Shown: positions 51,578-62,600, numbered from the stretch's first letter. The stretch is DNA of 64,000 nucleotides from Rhodobacteraceae bacterium HTCC2150 (GCA_000169395.1 AAXZ01000003.1:1-64000), one strand, 5' to 3'. Notes: generated by a model not told the origin, from the letters alone. Made by a program: numbers and translations.

Positions 51578-52705
51578 ATGCGCGCCGAGGCACAAAATAA
51601 CGTAGAGGCCATAAATAAATCATTGGCTCTGTTGCGACAGCGCATGGATTTTGAAACGGTGCCGCACCGGCTAGAAGAGTTCAATGCTCTGACCGAAGAT
51701 CCTAATCTTTGGAATGATCCAGAAAAGGCGCAAAAACTGATGCGCGATCGTCAGTTGTTGTTGGACGCATACAATAATTACAACAAGCTTGCCCAAGATT
51801 TGGCTGACAACGTTGAATTGATCGAACTTGGCGAAATGGAAGACGACGAGGATGTCGTCGCCGAAGCCGAGGCCGGATTGCGTTCCGTGGTCGAAATTGC
51901 GGCCAAGAAAGAACTAGAGGCATTGCTCAACGGCGAGGCCGACAGCAACGATACCTTCCTAGAGATCAATTCTGGTGCTGGTGGTACCGAAAGCTGTGAC
52001 TGGGCCAATATGCTGGCGCGGATGTATGTACGATGGGCCGAGGCACGTGGATATAAGGTTGAGTTGCAATCTGAAACGGCGGGCGAGGAGGCGGGTATTA
52101 AATCTGCGGCCTACAAAATTAGCGGCCACAACGCGTATGGTTGGTTAAAATCTGAAAGCGGCGTGCATCGTTTGGTGCGCATTTCGCCATTTGACAGTGC
52201 CGCCAAACGCCATACATCGTTTTCATCGATTTGGGTTTATCCGGTTGTGGATGACAATATTGATATCGAAGTGAACCCAGCTGACATACGCATTGATACG
52301 TACCGGTCCTCGGGTGCAGGTGGGCAGCACGTGAACACCACAGATTCTGCGGTACGGATCACGCACCATCCAACAGGCATCGTTGTGACCAGTTCGGAAA
52401 AATCCCAACACCAAAACCGCGACATCGCGATGAAGGCGTTGAAATCCCGTTTGTACCAAATGGAATTGGACCGTCGAAATGCTGCGATCAACGAGGCGCA
52501 TGAAAACAAGGGTGATGCTGGTTGGGGGAACCAAATCAGATCCTATGTATTGCAGCCCTATCAGATGGTTAAAGACCTGCGCACGAATGTTGAAACATCC
52601 GACACCAAAGGCGTTTTGGACGGGGACCTTGACCAATTCATGGCCGCAACCTTGGCGTTGAATGTTGCCGGAAAATCCCGCGCAGAGGCGCAAGGCGACG
52701 AATAA
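51578..52705 (+). CDS. prfB: Peptide chain release factor 2
   Basis: 375 residues in a single open frame, so there is no programmed +1 shift. The stop-codon reading tripeptide is SPF ([12 protein letters not shown]), which marks RF2 (UGA/UAA), and the catalytic GGQ is in [15 protein letters not shown]. The N-terminal domain ([25 protein letters not shown]) is complete. The ATG is preceded by AATATCAAG only. A very long hairpin follows the gene. The in-frame TGA in the methyltransferase at 7380 would be a target of this factor. Confidence 0.95.
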   Translation: MRAEAQNNVEAINKSLALLRQRMDFETVPHRLEEFNALTEDPNLWNDPEKAQKLMRDRQLLLDAYNNYNKLAQDLADNVELIELGEMEDDEDVVAEAEAGLRSVVEIAAKKELEALLNGEADSNDTFLEINSGAGGTESCDWANMLARMYVRWAEARGYKVELQSETAGEEAGIKSAAYKISGHNAYGWLKSESGVHRLVRISPFDSAAKRHTSFSSIWVYPVVDDNIDIEVNPADIRIDTYRSSGAGGQHVNTTDSAVRITHHPTGIVVTSSEKSQHQNRDIAMKALKSRLYQMELDRRNAAINEAHENKGDAGWGNQIRSYVLQPYQMVKDLRTNVETSDTKGVLDGDLDQFMAATLALNVAGKSRAEAQGDE

Positions 52706-52727
52706 CCAATTCCTGGGTATTGAAAAA

Positions 52728-52785
52728 CAATTAGGGCCACCGCTTGTTCAAGGTCAATTGACCGAACAGGCGGTGGCCCTAATTA
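52728..52785. terminator. Very long hairpin between prfB and bactofilin genes
   Basis: A 21-base left arm starting AATTAGGGCCACCGC matches the right arm ending GGCGGTGGCCCTAATT with one G-T wobble. The loop holds a further perfect palindrome, GGTCAATTGACC. It separates two convergent genes. T richness is moderate on both sides, so it may work as a bidirectional terminator or mRNA end stabiliser. Confidence 0.6.
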
Positions 52786-52816
52786 ATTTGATAACCAAAC
52801 TATCCCGAAGGATGGA

Positions 52817-53326
52817 TTATTTCACTTCAGGCTTGGCTGATGCTGGCAAAACCGACTTCTTTTGTGGGTTTAGTGGATCGTCTTGACGTTGAACAGAACC
52901 CTCAAAATGGGCACCTGATTCAATGGCGATAGTTTTGTGGATGATGTCACCCTCAACGCGTGCCGTGGCCGTCAAACGTACCTTTAGGCCGCGAACACGA
53001 CCAATGATACGACCGTTAATGACAACATCGTCAGCGACAACTTCGCCTTTGATTGTAGCGCCTTCACCGATGGTCAAAAGATGCGCACGAATATCGCCTT
53101 CAACCTGACCTTCGACATTGATGTCGCCAGTTGTTTTCAGATTTCCTTGGATCGTTAGATCAGAGGAAATAGAAGATGCAACAGGTTTCACTTTTGGTGC
53201 CGTGTTGGTCAAACCTTCAGGAAGCGGTGGCTTTGGTTTCGCCGGCGCTGCCGCTGCTGGTGCGTTGGTTGCTGTTGTTTCGTCGGCTTTGGTGCCGGGT
53301 TCATTGATCCTGCTTTTAGAAAACAT
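52817..53326 (-). CDS. Bactofilin (polymer-forming cytoskeletal protein)
   Basis: 169 residues. The core (about 60-145) is the bactofilin beta-helix: SSDLTIQGNLKTTGDINVEGQVEGDIRAHLLTIGEGATIKGEVVADDVVINGRIIGRVRG and onward, with the typical six-residue rung spacing. The flanks are Pro/Ala/Lys-rich and disordered. Bactofilins polymerise without nucleotide at the membrane and recruit peptidoglycan enzymes. Its ATG overlaps the end of the M23 peptidase gene by 11 bases, a conserved pairing that suggests it positions that hydrolase. Confidence 0.92.
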   Translation of the reverse strand: MFSKSRINEPGTKADETTATNAPAAAAPAKPKPPLPEGLTNTAPKVKPVASSISSDLTIQGNLKTTGDINVEGQVEGDIRAHLLTIGEGATIKGEVVADDVVINGRIIGRVRGLKVRLTATARVEGDIIHKTIAIESGAHFEGSVQRQDDPLNPQKKSVLPASAKPEVK

Positions 53327-54656
53327 CTCGTGCTGCCTTAATATAAGTCATTGGGTTAACGGCGTTTCCACCGATGCGGATTTCATAGTGCAAATGGGTG
53401 CCAGTTGAACGGCCGGAATTTCCCATATCACCAATTCTTTCCCCGCGCGAGACCCTTTGACCAGGTTTAACGCGCAGGCGTAAAAGATGAGCATAGCGTG
53501 TTTCGATTCCGAATTCATGCTTAATTTTAATCAATCTTCCGTAACCAGACGACCACGCCGCATGCGAAACAACACCATCTGCCGTTGCATATATCGGTGT
53601 GCCGGACGCTGCGGCAAAGTCTGTGCCTGAATGCATACGACGACCGCCAGTTTTAGGATCACGACGATACCCGAAGCTGCTGGTGTGGCGATAGCTGGCT
53701 TTTACAGGCATTGCGAAGGGCGCTTTTTCAGCAGCAATACGATAAAGGTTAAGGTTATCAAGACGTTCCAAGATGGAATTTGTCCGTGCAGCAACTGGGC
53801 TTTCGATGCCGCCTTGGGTGGTCATGGAAAGGGGCGTAAGCGGGCCGCCTTGACCGGAGTATCCACGACGAACAGTTTCAATGATGCGATCAGCGGGCAG
53901 ACCTGCGGCGTTAAACATCTTGTCCAAAGGGACCAAGGAAATTGTTACGGCTTTTTCTAGTTGGGTGAAAATGCGGTTGTGACGTTCGCGTTCTAACTGT
54001 GCCTCGGCATTTAATTGCGCAATGTCTTGGGTAAGGCTGGCAGCCTCGCCAATATTTTCATCTCGCGTTTTGGAAACGGCGGCCAATTCTGCCGTTAAGT
54101 AATCTACCATGCCTTCGGTTTCGCGTTGGCGTCCGGCGACCGTTTTGGCCGAGCCTGTCACAGATTTAAGCTCTGCTGCCAATAGCGTAGATTTTTCAAG
54201 CGATTCATCGCGCTCTTTCATAACCCGTTGCAGGGTTGCCTGAATAACGTCAATGCCTGTTTCTAACTCTTTGCGGCGATCCTCTGATGCCAAAAGCAAT
54301 GACTGCATTTGGGATACTTCTTGCAAGGCAACATTAAAACGTTGTTGCGCCTGCAATGCCTCGTCTGATCGCGATTTTAGGTTAGTTGAAAGTGTATTTA
54401 GGCGATCTTCATACAGTTTTTGTTCACGAATTGCTTGTTCACGGGCTGATCCCGAACCGATGCTGTCCATCAACAAAATCGATGTCGCAAGAATGGTCCA
54501 ACCCAATAGAACGGCACCACCGCAGACCATCGCCAATTGCGTAAAAGGGTGCAGGCGGATGAAACGCGTATCTGTATCGCTGCGCAAAAATATGCGTTTT
54601 TCTGGAAAATATCGTTCCAGACCATGCGATAGTCGGTGAAAAATAGAAGCCTTCAA
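53316..54656 (-). CDS. M23 (LytM-type) peptidoglycan endopeptidase
   Basis: 446 residues from TTG 54656, with AGAGGG 7 bases upstream. The frame opens at 54752, but the extra 32 residues look unrelated. A membrane span lies about 50 residues in (FTQLAMVCGGAVLLGWTILATSILLM). A long coiled coil follows (roughly 85-245). The M23 domain begins after about 330: SSFGYRRDPKTGGRRMHSGTDF with zinc His and Asp, then GIETRYAHL and HLHYEIRIGG. The active site looks complete (HxxxD and HxH). It cuts peptide cross-links or activates amidases in the periplasm. Overlaps the bactofilin gene. Confidence 0.9.
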   Translation of the reverse strand: MKASIFHRLSHGLERYFPEKRIFLRSDTDTRFIRLHPFTQLAMVCGGAVLLGWTILATSILLMDSIGSGSAREQAIREQKLYEDRLNTLSTNLKSRSDEALQAQQRFNVALQEVSQMQSLLLASEDRRKELETGIDVIQATLQRVMKERDESLEKSTLLAAELKSVTGSAKTVAGRQRETEGMVDYLTAELAAVSKTRDENIGEAASLTQDIAQLNAEAQLERERHNRIFTQLEKAVTISLVPLDKMFNAAGLPADRIIETVRRGYSGQGGPLTPLSMTTQGGIESPVAARTNSILERLDNLNLYRIAAEKAPFAMPVKASYRHTSSFGYRRDPKTGGRRMHSGTDFAAASGTPIYATADGVVSHAAWSSGYGRLIKIKHEFGIETRYAHLLRLRVKPGQRVSRGERIGDMGNSGRSTGTHLHYEIRIGGNAVNPMTYIKAARDVF

Positions 54657-54853
54657 GTCATGCCCTCTTAGTGACTTTGGGTCGTTAGTCTTATGTGCAG
54701 ACTGCCGTCCCTGATCAGTTGCACTCAGACTGGTTAAACGAAGCCGAATCACAAAGCAAGAAATATGAGCAATTTAAAGGCAATAACATGGGTTTACTTG
54801 GGCGGACTGGCGGTAAATTGCCGATTTAGGACGCCCTGGTTTGCGAAGACCTG

Positions 54854-55681
54854 CTAGGTGCCGGATGGCGGGCGGGCAACATCACTTAACGGCCAGTAGA
54901 AATCTGGTGGAATACCGGCCTCGGCGCGTTTTTCTTCATTGAACGGTGGACGCAGGGTGGCGTGGAAGTATTTCTTAACCAACCGATGAAATTCGCCTTT
55001 GGGGTCAATGTCATGTCGCCCGCAAAGGAAATGGAACCATTTTGATCCATAGGCAACGTGGCTTACTTCTTCGCTGTAAATCACATTGAGTGCATTCACT
55101 GCCATGTCGTTGTTTGCGCCTTCAAATAGGGTGATCATGCCAGGTGTTACATCAAGACCACGCGCCTCAAGTACCATGGGCACAACCGCCAAACGCCCCA
55201 TAATATCGTCTTGTGTGTCGGTGGCTGCACGCCACATACCGGCGTGTGCTGGCATGGCACCGTAATAGCTGTCTTGCGCTTCAAGACAATCGCACATCAG
55301 ATTGAAATGTTTGGATTCTTCATCTGCGGCGCGCACCCAATCGTCATAATATCCAAGGGGCATTTTAATCTCTTCAAAACGCGCAATCAGGTCCCAATGC
55401 AAATCAACCGCATTCAGTTCGATATGGGCCACAGCATGCAACATTGCCAAACGACCTTTGGCAGTATGAGGGCGGCGACGCGGAACATCACGGGGCGCCA
55501 ACAATTCAGGTTTTTCAGGCCGCGCAGGAAATTCGGGCGGCGTTGCGTGGCCAAGTGAAACAGGGTCATCCTTGATCCGTGTCGCAAACCATTCTGCGGC
55601 GAAACCACGTGAGAGCGCCGTTTTTTGACGGCCATCTGATGTGGAAAGCACGGCTTGCGCCATTTCACGAAGCGGCATCAT
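54854..55681 (-). CDS. DUF455 ferritin-like domain protein
   Basis: 275 residues. Ferritin-like four-helix features: AMLHAVAHIELNAVDLHWDLI (Glu/His ligands), DWVRAADEESKHFNLMCDCLE (EExxH) and YSEEVSHVAYGSKWF (EExxH). These would bind a di-iron centre. The N-terminal 90 residues are specific to the family. The function of DUF455 is not established; some relatives are annotated as rRNA or tRNA hydroxylase-like by fold only. The start overlaps the bcp stop by four bases (ATGA), suggesting a shared oxidative-stress theme. No terminator was seen downstream; the 197-base gap to the M23 start holds nothing obvious. Confidence 0.85.
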   Translation of the reverse strand: MMPLREMAQAVLSTSDGRQKTALSRGFAAEWFATRIKDDPVSLGHATPPEFPARPEKPELLAPRDVPRRRPHTAKGRLAMLHAVAHIELNAVDLHWDLIARFEEIKMPLGYYDDWVRAADEESKHFNLMCDCLEAQDSYYGAMPAHAGMWRAATDTQDDIMGRLAVVPMVLEARGLDVTPGMITLFEGANNDMAVNALNVIYSEEVSHVAYGSKWFHFLCGRHDIDPKGEFHRLVKKYFHATLRPPFNEEKRAEAGIPPDFYWPLSDVARPPSGT

Positions 55682-56139
55682 AACTCAGCGGCCTTTGTTA
55701 AAACCGCATCAACATGATCAGGTACCTTAACTTTACGCCAAATATGGGAAATTTTGCCATCCGCATCTAACAGAAACGTTGTACGTTCAATACCCCAAAA
55801 TTTGCGTCCATACATATTCTTTTCAACCCAAACGCCATAATCTTCGCAAGTTTGGGCGTTTTCATCGGATAACAACGCCACATGAAGATCGTGTTTTGCG
55901 ATGAATTTGGTGTGTTTTGATATGCTGTCCTTGGAAATTCCCAAAACAGTTATGCCATTTTGCGCGATTTCAGCTGCACGATCCGTGAATTCGATCGCTT
56001 GCCGTGTGCACCCTGGCGTGTCGTCTTTGGGGTAAAAATAGATCACAACTGGCCCCCCTAAGAATGAAGATAAGCGGATATCCGACCCTGTCGCATCTGG
56101 CAGGGTGAAGTCCGGCGCTTTTTGTGCAATATCAAGCAT
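55678..56139 (-). CDS. bcp: Thioredoxin-dependent peroxiredoxin, Bcp/PrxQ type
   Basis: 153 residues from ATG 56139, 7 bases after AAGGA. A longer frame to 56478 overlaps the divergent gene and is not conserved. The peroxidatic Cys is in PKDDTPGCTRQAIEF. The usual resolving Cys five residues later is missing (Ile/Ala region), so this is a 1-Cys or atypical form; another Cys sits in AQTCEDYGVW. It reduces hydrogen and organic peroxides in the cytoplasm. Co-translated with the DUF455 gene. Confidence 0.92.
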   Translation of the reverse strand: MLDIAQKAPDFTLPDATGSDIRLSSFLGGPVVIYFYPKDDTPGCTRQAIEFTDRAAEIAQNGITVLGISKDSISKHTKFIAKHDLHVALLSDENAQTCEDYGVWVEKNMYGRKFWGIERTTFLLDADGKISHIWRKVKVPDHVDAVLTKAAEL

Positions 56140-56218
56140 AAGGGTTCCTTTGTTTGTACTGTTCATACATATGAACAGCGCGTAAAGAAAACCGTAAACT
56201 TGGGAATGCCAATTAAGA

Positions 56219-59200
56219 ATGTCTGACGAAAAACTGCCAGTTCCAAAACCACGAAACAGGTTGCGCCGCGCAACCCGTGTTTTGCTGGTTTTGTGTATGA
56301 TCATTTCCTTGGTTGTGATAGGGCAAACCTTTTTTGTTCTAAATGGCAGCAAAATAGCATTGCCAAGCTGGGTCAGTATCCGACTTGAAACGGCCTTAAG
56401 TGACAGCCTTGGCGGGCGTAAAGTCAAAGTCGGTCGAAGTGAAATCAGCTTGGAAAATGGATTTAAGTCGAAATTCACTTTGCATGATGTTCAATTGTTT
56501 GCCCCAGACGGGCACGAACAACTGGCTTTGGATCATGTGCAAACTGACCTAATTGGTCGCGATATTATCAATCGCACTGGGATTGTTCGCCAACTTAGGG
56601 TTAGCGGCGTAAGAATGCGGTTTTCGCGCGATCGTGACGGACGGTTTGATTTTCAACTAGGCGAACAAGGGCGTGGTTCTGGTTCGTTGCAGGATTTGAC
56701 TCGGGCATTTAACGAGAGTTTGAGTGCGCAATCCTCTGGTGTACTAGAGCAAGTTCTCGTCAGTGATGTGAGCCTTTTGTTTGAGGACGAAGCCTCAAAC
56801 AGGGCATGGTTGGTGGACGAAGGCTTTATTCGATACGAACAGAATGCAGGCGCGATCAGTTTTGACATGGATTTGCCCTTCACCAGCACAGAAGGCGCAC
56901 TTTCAGGGATTAAAATCGGCTATGACCGTATAAATGAAGATAGTGCCGGCACCGTTGCGTTGGCCCTTAGCGATGTTGTATCAAACGATTTAGCTGCAAT
57001 GTCCAAGGCTGTTGCTTGGTTGGAATTGGTTGATGCGCCGATAAGTGGATCTATGCGAATGAGCGTGGGCCAAGATGGTTCTGTTGGTGGATTGGATGCA
57101 GCGTTAGAATTGGGTCATGGTTTCTTGATCGCAGGGCAAGAAAAGTTTGAGTTTCAAAATGGGAAAACCTATTTTACCTATAATAGTGATGAGCAAGTAG
57201 TTGATTTTTCAACGATATCCTTTGAATCTGACACTGCAACGATAGAATCCGCGGGCCATCTCTTCATTGATGAAACAAACGAAGAATTGGCGTTTCTGGG
57301 TCAACTTTCTATATCGAAACTTAGTTTGAACCCCAAAAACCTGTTTGATTCACCACGTGAATTTGATGGCGGACAATTGGAATTTCGTGTGATTGCAGAT
57401 CCATTTCGTTTTCATGTTGGTCAGCTTTTGTTGCGCAAAGGCGATATCGAGATTTCCGGTAAAGGGCGTACTGAGGTTGGCGATGACGGCTGGTCAACGG
57501 CAATTGATCTGAATGTAAACAAATTGGATCACACAGAAATGCTTGATCTTTGGCCCGTTTCTGTTGTGCCCGGAACCCGAAAATGGCTGTTGGATAATAT
57601 TGCCAGTGGTCAAGTGGCTGATGGGCAAGCATCGGTTCGCCTAACGCCAAACAAGCCAACACAAAGCCGCGTTACGTTTGATATTGAAAAGGGCAAGTTG
57701 CGCTTTATGCCCTTCATGCCGATGTTGAATGATATTTATGGCCACGGTAGTTTTGAGAACGAAAAATTTGCCCTATTTTTGTCTCGAGGTCACGTGAAAA
57801 CGCCGTTTGGCGATCTTTCTGCCAAGGAATCCACGTTGAAAATTAACGATGTGCGCCGACCACCAATTGGAAAGTTTGATCTAAATATCAATGGACCGGT
57901 TGATGCGGCGACATTTATTTTGGATCAAAAACCACTAAATGTTTTCAAAAAAGCAAATAGATCCAGTGAAATTGGGCAAGGTTTGGCTATCGCCAAGGTG
58001 AAACTAGAAGTTCCCTTTAAAAAGGGCTCTGCCAAAGGCAATGTTAAGTTTCATGTAGATGCGAATGTCCAGAATATTGTGACAGACACGCTAATTCCCA
58101 AAAGAACGCTGACGGCCAAGACGTTGAAAATTGTGGCCGATCAAACATTGGTGACCATTTCAGGTAAAGCGAAACTTGATACCGTGCCAATGACCGCAAC
58201 TTGGGAACAGAATATTGGACCAGATACAACGGGCCAAAGTTCGGTTGTTGGTAAGATTGAGCTGTCACAAAACACAGTGAAAGCTTTTCACCTAAGTCTG
58301 CCTGAGGGCAGTGTTTCTGGGTTGGGTGTGGCTGATTTTAGTTTAGCATTGGCACCCGACGTGCCGCCCATTTTAGATGTTTCATCGGATTTGAAAGGTG
58401 TTGGCGTCAATATTTCGGCAATTGGTTGGGACAAACCCGCCAAAAGCACCGGCGAACTTGCGGTTAAAGGCATTCTTGGTGTGATCGCAGAGTTTCCAGA
58501 ATTTTCCTTGGCGGCGGCAGGACTGACAACCAGTGGGAGCATTTCATTGAATGCTGACGGGTTGCTGCGTGAAATGGTTCTGAATGATCTAAAAGTGGGC
58601 AATTGGCTGAATACAAATGCCAAGCTTATCGGCCGCGGTGCCGCAGTGCCGCAGATTGTTTTGGAAGGCGGTCATCTTGATATTCGCGGTTTACCTTTTG
58701 CCAGCGAGGTAAAGGGCGAAGGGGGACCAATCGATTTGGCCGTTGATGAACTTATCATAACGGATTCAATCAAACTGACAGGTTTTCGCGGTGAGTTTTC
58801 ATCAAAAGCAGGCATGAGCGGCGCATTCCGCGGCAAGGTTAATGGCGGTGGTCTTGTACAAGGCAGCTTGGTTCCCACTGCAGGGGGCGCCGCGATACAG
58901 GTTATTTCCGATCAAGCAGGCGAAACGTTAAAATCAGCGGGTGTTTTTCAATCGGCGTCTGATGGACGGCTAAATCTGACACTACGGCCAAGAACAGCCA
59001 GCCAAACGTATGACGGAAATCTAAGCATCAAGAGCATTCGCCTGAAAGAAGCACCAGCCGTTGCCAGTTTGCTGTCCGCAATCAGTGTGGTTGGTCTTTT
59101 AGATCAGCTTGGGGGTGAAGGGATATTGTTTGCCGACGTTATTGGTAAATTCCAACTCACACCGGACCAAATTTTGGTGCAAGAAGCCAGCGCAGTTGGG

Positions 59201-59461
59201 CCCGCCATGGGTATTTCCGCTGATGGTGTTTATGATCTGGCAAGTGGTGTCATGAACTTTCAGGGCGTGGTTTCGCCAATTTATGTTTTGAACGGGCTCG
59301 GGCAAATTTTCTCGCGTAATCGAGAGGGATTATTCGGCTTTAATTACCGCCTGCAAGGCACACGTGACAATGCCACAACCAATGTTAACCCATTGTCGAT
59401 ATTAACACCGGGAATTTTCCGCGACATTTTCCGTCAACCCCCACCAAAGCGACAAGAATGA
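56219..59461 (+). CDS. YhdP/AsmA-like bridge protein (DUF3971)
   Basis: 1080 residues. A cytoplasmic basic tail and one inner-membrane span lie at residues 20-45 ([23 protein letters not shown]). A very long periplasmic part of repeating amphipathic beta strands follows ([13 protein letters not shown]-type, [21 protein letters not shown]). The C-terminal AsmA-like piece reads [33 protein letters not shown]. This fits the YhdP/DUF3971 family, which is thought to form hydrophobic grooves moving phospholipid across the periplasm. The stop overlaps the queA start by four bases. Divergent from bcp. Confidence 0.85.
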   Translation: MSDEKLPVPKPRNRLRRATRVLLVLCMIISLVVIGQTFFVLNGSKIALPSWVSIRLETALSDSLGGRKVKVGRSEISLENGFKSKFTLHDVQLFAPDGHEQLALDHVQTDLIGRDIINRTGIVRQLRVSGVRMRFSRDRDGRFDFQLGEQGRGSGSLQDLTRAFNESLSAQSSGVLEQVLVSDVSLLFEDEASNRAWLVDEGFIRYEQNAGAISFDMDLPFTSTEGALSGIKIGYDRINEDSAGTVALALSDVVSNDLAAMSKAVAWLELVDAPISGSMRMSVGQDGSVGGLDAALELGHGFLIAGQEKFEFQNGKTYFTYNSDEQVVDFSTISFESDTATIESAGHLFIDETNEELAFLGQLSISKLSLNPKNLFDSPREFDGGQLEFRVIADPFRFHVGQLLLRKGDIEISGKGRTEVGDDGWSTAIDLNVNKLDHTEMLDLWPVSVVPGTRKWLLDNIASGQVADGQASVRLTPNKPTQSRVTFDIEKGKLRFMPFMPMLNDIYGHGSFENEKFALFLSRGHVKTPFGDLSAKESTLKINDVRRPPIGKFDLNINGPVDAATFILDQKPLNVFKKANRSSEIGQGLAIAKVKLEVPFKKGSAKGNVKFHVDANVQNIVTDTLIPKRTLTAKTLKIVADQTLVTISGKAKLDTVPMTATWEQNIGPDTTGQSSVVGKIELSQNTVKAFHLSLPEGSVSGLGVADFSLALAPDVPPILDVSSDLKGVGVNISAIGWDKPAKSTGELAVKGILGVIAEFPEFSLAAAGLTTSGSISLNADGLLREMVLNDLKVGNWLNTNAKLIGRGAAVPQIVLEGGHLDIRGLPFASEVKGEGGPIDLAVDELIITDSIKLTGFRGEFSSKAGMSGAFRGKVNGGGLVQGSLVPTAGGAAIQVISDQAGETLKSAGVFQSASDGRLNLTLRPRTASQTYDGNLSIKSIRLKEAPAVASLLSAISVVGLLDQLGGEGILFADVIGKFQLTPDQILVQEASAVGPAMGISADGVYDLASGVMNFQGVVSPIYVLNGLGQIFSRNREGLFGFNYRLQGTRDNATTNVNPLSILTPGIFRDIFRQPPPKRQE

Positions 59462-60537
59462 AACTTTCAGATTACAATTTTGACCTGCCAGAAACTTTGA
59501 TTGCGACGCGTCCTGCTGTACCGCGTACGGCCGCGCGCATGTTACACGTCGCAGGTGATGATAGCGTTGACCTTAGCGTGACGGATTTAACTGATTTACT
59601 AAATGCTGGTGATCTATTGGTTCTTAATAATACCAAGGTCATTCCGGCACGTCTTTTTGGTCAACGATTTCGGCAAGGCGATGCTGGGGCAACCTCGGCA
59701 AAAATTGAAATGACGTTGTTAAGCCCAACAACGGACGGCCACTGGCAAGCGCTTGTTAAGCCCCTAAAAAAAGTCAAAGAGGGCGAAGAAGTTGTCTTTT
59801 CCGAAAAGCTGTCAGCAAAACTAATATCAAAGGCCGATGGCATGTCCGTTGTTGCCTTTAATCAGCAAGGGCGTGATTTTGATGAGGCATTGGCCGAAGT
59901 CGGAAAAATGCCGTTGCCACCTTATATTGCGGCAAAACGTGCGGCTGATCAACAGGATCACATCGACTATCAGACCGTATTTGCGCAAACCACAGGCGCG
60001 GTGGCAGCACCTACCGCCAGCCTACATTTTGACCAAGAGTTGCTTGATAAAATCCGCGCCAAAGGCGTGAACATTACCTATGTGACATTGCACGTGGGGG
60101 CAGGGACGTTTCTGCCTGTTAAGGTGGATGATATCAGCCAACACAAAATGCACAGCGAATGGGGCGAGGTGACGGATGGTGCGGCGAAGGCAATTATGCA
60201 AACCCACGAACAGGGCGGGCGCGTGATCCCCGTTGGCACCACGGCATTGCGATTAATCGAAACGGCGGCAGATGAGAATGGCAAGATTTCACCGTGGGTC
60301 GGCGATACTGATATTTTCATCCACCCTGGGTATGAGTTCAAGGTAACGGATGCCTTGATGACTAATTTTCACCTGCCAAAGTCAACTTTGATGATGTTGG
60401 TAAGTGCATTGATGGGGCAATCAAGGATAAAAGAGGTTTACAGCCACGCCATAGAACACAAATATCGTTTCTTTTCTTACGGTGACAGTTCACTTTTATG
60501 CCCAGAATTCAAACCAAAAGCAAAATTGCAAAAATAG
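59458..60537 (+). CDS. queA: tRNA preQ1(34) S-adenosylmethionine ribosyltransferase-isomerase
   Basis: 359 residues, near the family norm. Motifs: [77 protein letters not shown] and [13 protein letters not shown]-like [13 protein letters not shown]. It transfers the ribose of SAM onto preQ1 in tRNA, giving epoxyqueuosine, and acts after Tgt (32036-33163). ATGA overlap with the preceding large gene. No terminator is evident before the MFS gene. Confidence 0.95.
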   Translation: MKLSDYNFDLPETLIATRPAVPRTAARMLHVAGDDSVDLSVTDLTDLLNAGDLLVLNNTKVIPARLFGQRFRQGDAGATSAKIEMTLLSPTTDGHWQALVKPLKKVKEGEEVVFSEKLSAKLISKADGMSVVAFNQQGRDFDEALAEVGKMPLPPYIAAKRAADQQDHIDYQTVFAQTTGAVAAPTASLHFDQELLDKIRAKGVNITYVTLHVGAGTFLPVKVDDISQHKMHSEWGEVTDGAAKAIMQTHEQGGRVIPVGTTALRLIETAADENGKISPWVGDTDIFIHPGYEFKVTDALMTNFHLPKSTLMMLVSALMGQSRIKEVYSHAIEHKYRFFSYGDSSLLCPEFKPKAKLQK

Positions 60538-60633
60538 TTCTTTTCAAGAGCGAATTTTTAAGGCAATGCGGAAAAATACTAAGGAATAATCTTCGTAAGA
60601 ATCCACTGACATCACTATAGGAGTTTCGCGGTT

Positions 60634-61887
60634 ATGTTCGTCGTTTTGAGAAATTCGTGGGCCCTGCTTTTGGGGATGATGTTGTTTATGGTGGGCAATG
60701 GTCTGCAGGGCACGCTTTTGGGTGTTCGTGGCAGCAGCGAGGGCTTTTCCACATTCGAACTTTCGGTCGTTATGTCTGGTTATTTCGTGGGTTTTCTTTT
60801 TGGTTCGCAAATTGCACCAAAGATGATCAAACGTGTAGGCCATGTTCGCGTTTTTGCCGCCCTTGGATCGTTGATTTCCGCAGCACTTATCATGTTTCCA
60901 GTCGCGGTTGACCCAATCGCATGGACATTGTTGCGCATCGTCATTGGGTTCTGTTTTTCCGGCGTTTATGTGACCGCAGAAAGCTGGTTGAACGACGCTT
61001 CAACCAATGAAACCCGTGGTCAAACGCTTTCGATTTACTTGATCGTGCAAATGCTGGGCATCGTTACCGCGCAATATCTTTTGTTGTTGGCCGATCCAAA
61101 TGGGTTCATCCTGTTCATTCTGCCGTCCATTTTGGTTTCCTTGGCGTTTGCCCCTATTTTGTTATCCGTGGCGCCTGCGCCAGCGTTTGGCACTACCAAG
61201 GTTTTACCGATCAGAAAGTTGTTCGAAATTTCACCGACCAGCTGTGTCGGTGTGTTTCTTGTGGGGGCGATGTTCTCGGGGCTTTTTGGCATGTCCGCGG
61301 TTTATGGCAGCCAGCAAGGCTTTGAACTTAAACAAATCTCAGCCTTCGTAGCGTCAATTTATGTTGGCGGTATGGTGCTTCAGTACCCGATCGGTTGGCT
61401 GTCGGATCAAATGGATCGTCGTAAATTAGCAATTTTGACTTCGATTTTCGGTGTCGGGGCTTGTGTGCTCGCCATCGTTTTTGCCGGCAATTTCTATATG
61501 TTATTGGTGATGATGTTTTTCGTTGGTGGCGTTGCTAACCCGCTTTATGCTTTGTTGCTGGCCTATGCGAATGATTATCTCGACTATGAAGACATGGCTG
61601 CGGCGTCGGGTGGTTTGATTTTTATCACGGGCATTGGTGCAATCATGGGGCCGATCATCATGGGGCAGCTGATGGAAACGATTGGACCAAACGGTTTCTT
61701 TATTTTCCTCGCCGCCATGATGGCCGGTGTTGCGGGATATGGGATTTATCGCTCGTCAATTCGTGATGCGCCTGACACGGCCGACAACTCAAACTATTCG
61801 GCAGTTACCCCAAGTACGACGGCTGTTGCGGTTGAATATGCCCAAGAAGCATGGGCCGAATCTGACGAGGAAAACACCGAAGACTGA
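60634..61887 (+). CDS. MFS transporter, YcaD-like
   Basis: 417 residues with 12 predicted spans (first near 8-28, last near 355-375). MFS signatures: MVGNGLQGTLLGVRGSSEGFS, YFVGFLFGSQIAPKMIKRVGHVRVFA (motif A, with the RxGxxR-like turn) and YPIGWLSDQMDRRKLAI in the second half. The profile resembles the YcaD family of sugar-efflux-like permeases, whose substrate is unknown. The C-terminal tail of about 40 residues is acidic. TAGGAG lies 10 bases before the ATG. Separate transcription unit, 96 bases after queA. Confidence 0.85.
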   Translation: MFVVLRNSWALLLGMMLFMVGNGLQGTLLGVRGSSEGFSTFELSVVMSGYFVGFLFGSQIAPKMIKRVGHVRVFAALGSLISAALIMFPVAVDPIAWTLLRIVIGFCFSGVYVTAESWLNDASTNETRGQTLSIYLIVQMLGIVTAQYLLLLADPNGFILFILPSILVSLAFAPILLSVAPAPAFGTTKVLPIRKLFEISPTSCVGVFLVGAMFSGLFGMSAVYGSQQGFELKQISAFVASIYVGGMVLQYPIGWLSDQMDRRKLAILTSIFGVGACVLAIVFAGNFYMLLVMMFFVGGVANPLYALLLAYANDYLDYEDMAAASGGLIFITGIGAIMGPIIMGQLMETIGPNGFFIFLAAMMAGVAGYGIYRSSIRDAPDTADNSNYSAVTPSTTAVAVEYAQEAWAESDEENTED

Positions 61888-61991
61888 TGAAAAGGTCACA
61901 CATGGGAAAAGCGCCATAAAAAACCCTTGCTAGGTTGTGGATAAAATGTGAACGATTTCTTAACGCACACTCGGTTATGACGGAGAAACCG

Positions 61992-62600
61992 ATGCTTACA
62001 TCTAAAGAAGTGTTAAACTTTTGGTTGGACGAAATTGGACCCAAGGGCTGGTATGCAGGGGGTGACGATCTTGATCAACGCATCCGTGCTTTTGCCGAAA
62101 AGACTTGGGAAAAAGCGATGGATGGTTCTTGTGCCTTCTGGCTGACGCATCCCTCTGGTGTTCTAGCGTATTCAATCCTGATGGACCAATTGCCGCGAAA
62201 TATGTTCCGTGGCTCTGGCAATGCGTTTTCCAGCGATATCCATGCACGTGCTGCTGTTAAGGCGGCGATCGAGCGCAAGTGGGATCAACGCATTGATGCA
62301 CCTGCTCGTCAGTTTTTCTTTTTACCGTTGATGCATTCCGAAAGCCTAACAGATCAGGAACGCAGCATTCGTATGTTTATGACGCATATGCCCGACACCA
62401 GTATAAATGGCTTGTTGCACGCCCGCGCGCATCGTGAGGTTATTCGCCGATTTGGTCGTTTCCCTGGTCGCAACGAAGCGTTGGGTCGCAAAATGTCAGC
62501 CGATGAAGCTGTCTTTCAGCAAAATGGCGGGTATTCATTAATCGTCAAAGACATCGAGGCAGGGCGTTGTGGCAGTGTGAAGATCGCACAGGTCGCTTAA
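61992..62600 (+). CDS. DUF924 family protein
   Basis: 202 residues from ATG 61992, with CGGAGAAACCG before it; 61977 and 61935 are in-frame alternatives. The pattern is FWLDEIGPKGWYAGGDDLDQRIR, LAYSILMDQLPRNMFRGSGNAFSSD, then FFFLPLMHSESLTDQERS and FGRFPGRNEALGR. DUF924 proteins are all-helical, TPR-like, and of unknown function. It is cytoplasmic. It lies 123 bases upstream of lpd on the same strand. Confidence 0.88.
   Translation: MLTSKEVLNFWLDEIGPKGWYAGGDDLDQRIRAFAEKTWEKAMDGSCAFWLTHPSGVLAYSILMDQLPRNMFRGSGNAFSSDIHARAAVKAAIERKWDQRIDAPARQFFFLPLMHSESLTDQERSIRMFMTHMPDTSINGLLHARAHREVIRRFGRFPGRNEALGRKMSADEAVFQQNGGYSLIVKDIEAGRCGSVKIAQVA

Noticed and set aside
51578-52705. Programmed +1 frameshift in prfB
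   Set aside because: The whole protein is encoded in one frame without an early TGA.
56140-56478. Long N-terminal extension of bcp
   Set aside because: It overlaps the divergent YhdP-like gene, while a good ribosome site and family N-terminus are at 56139.
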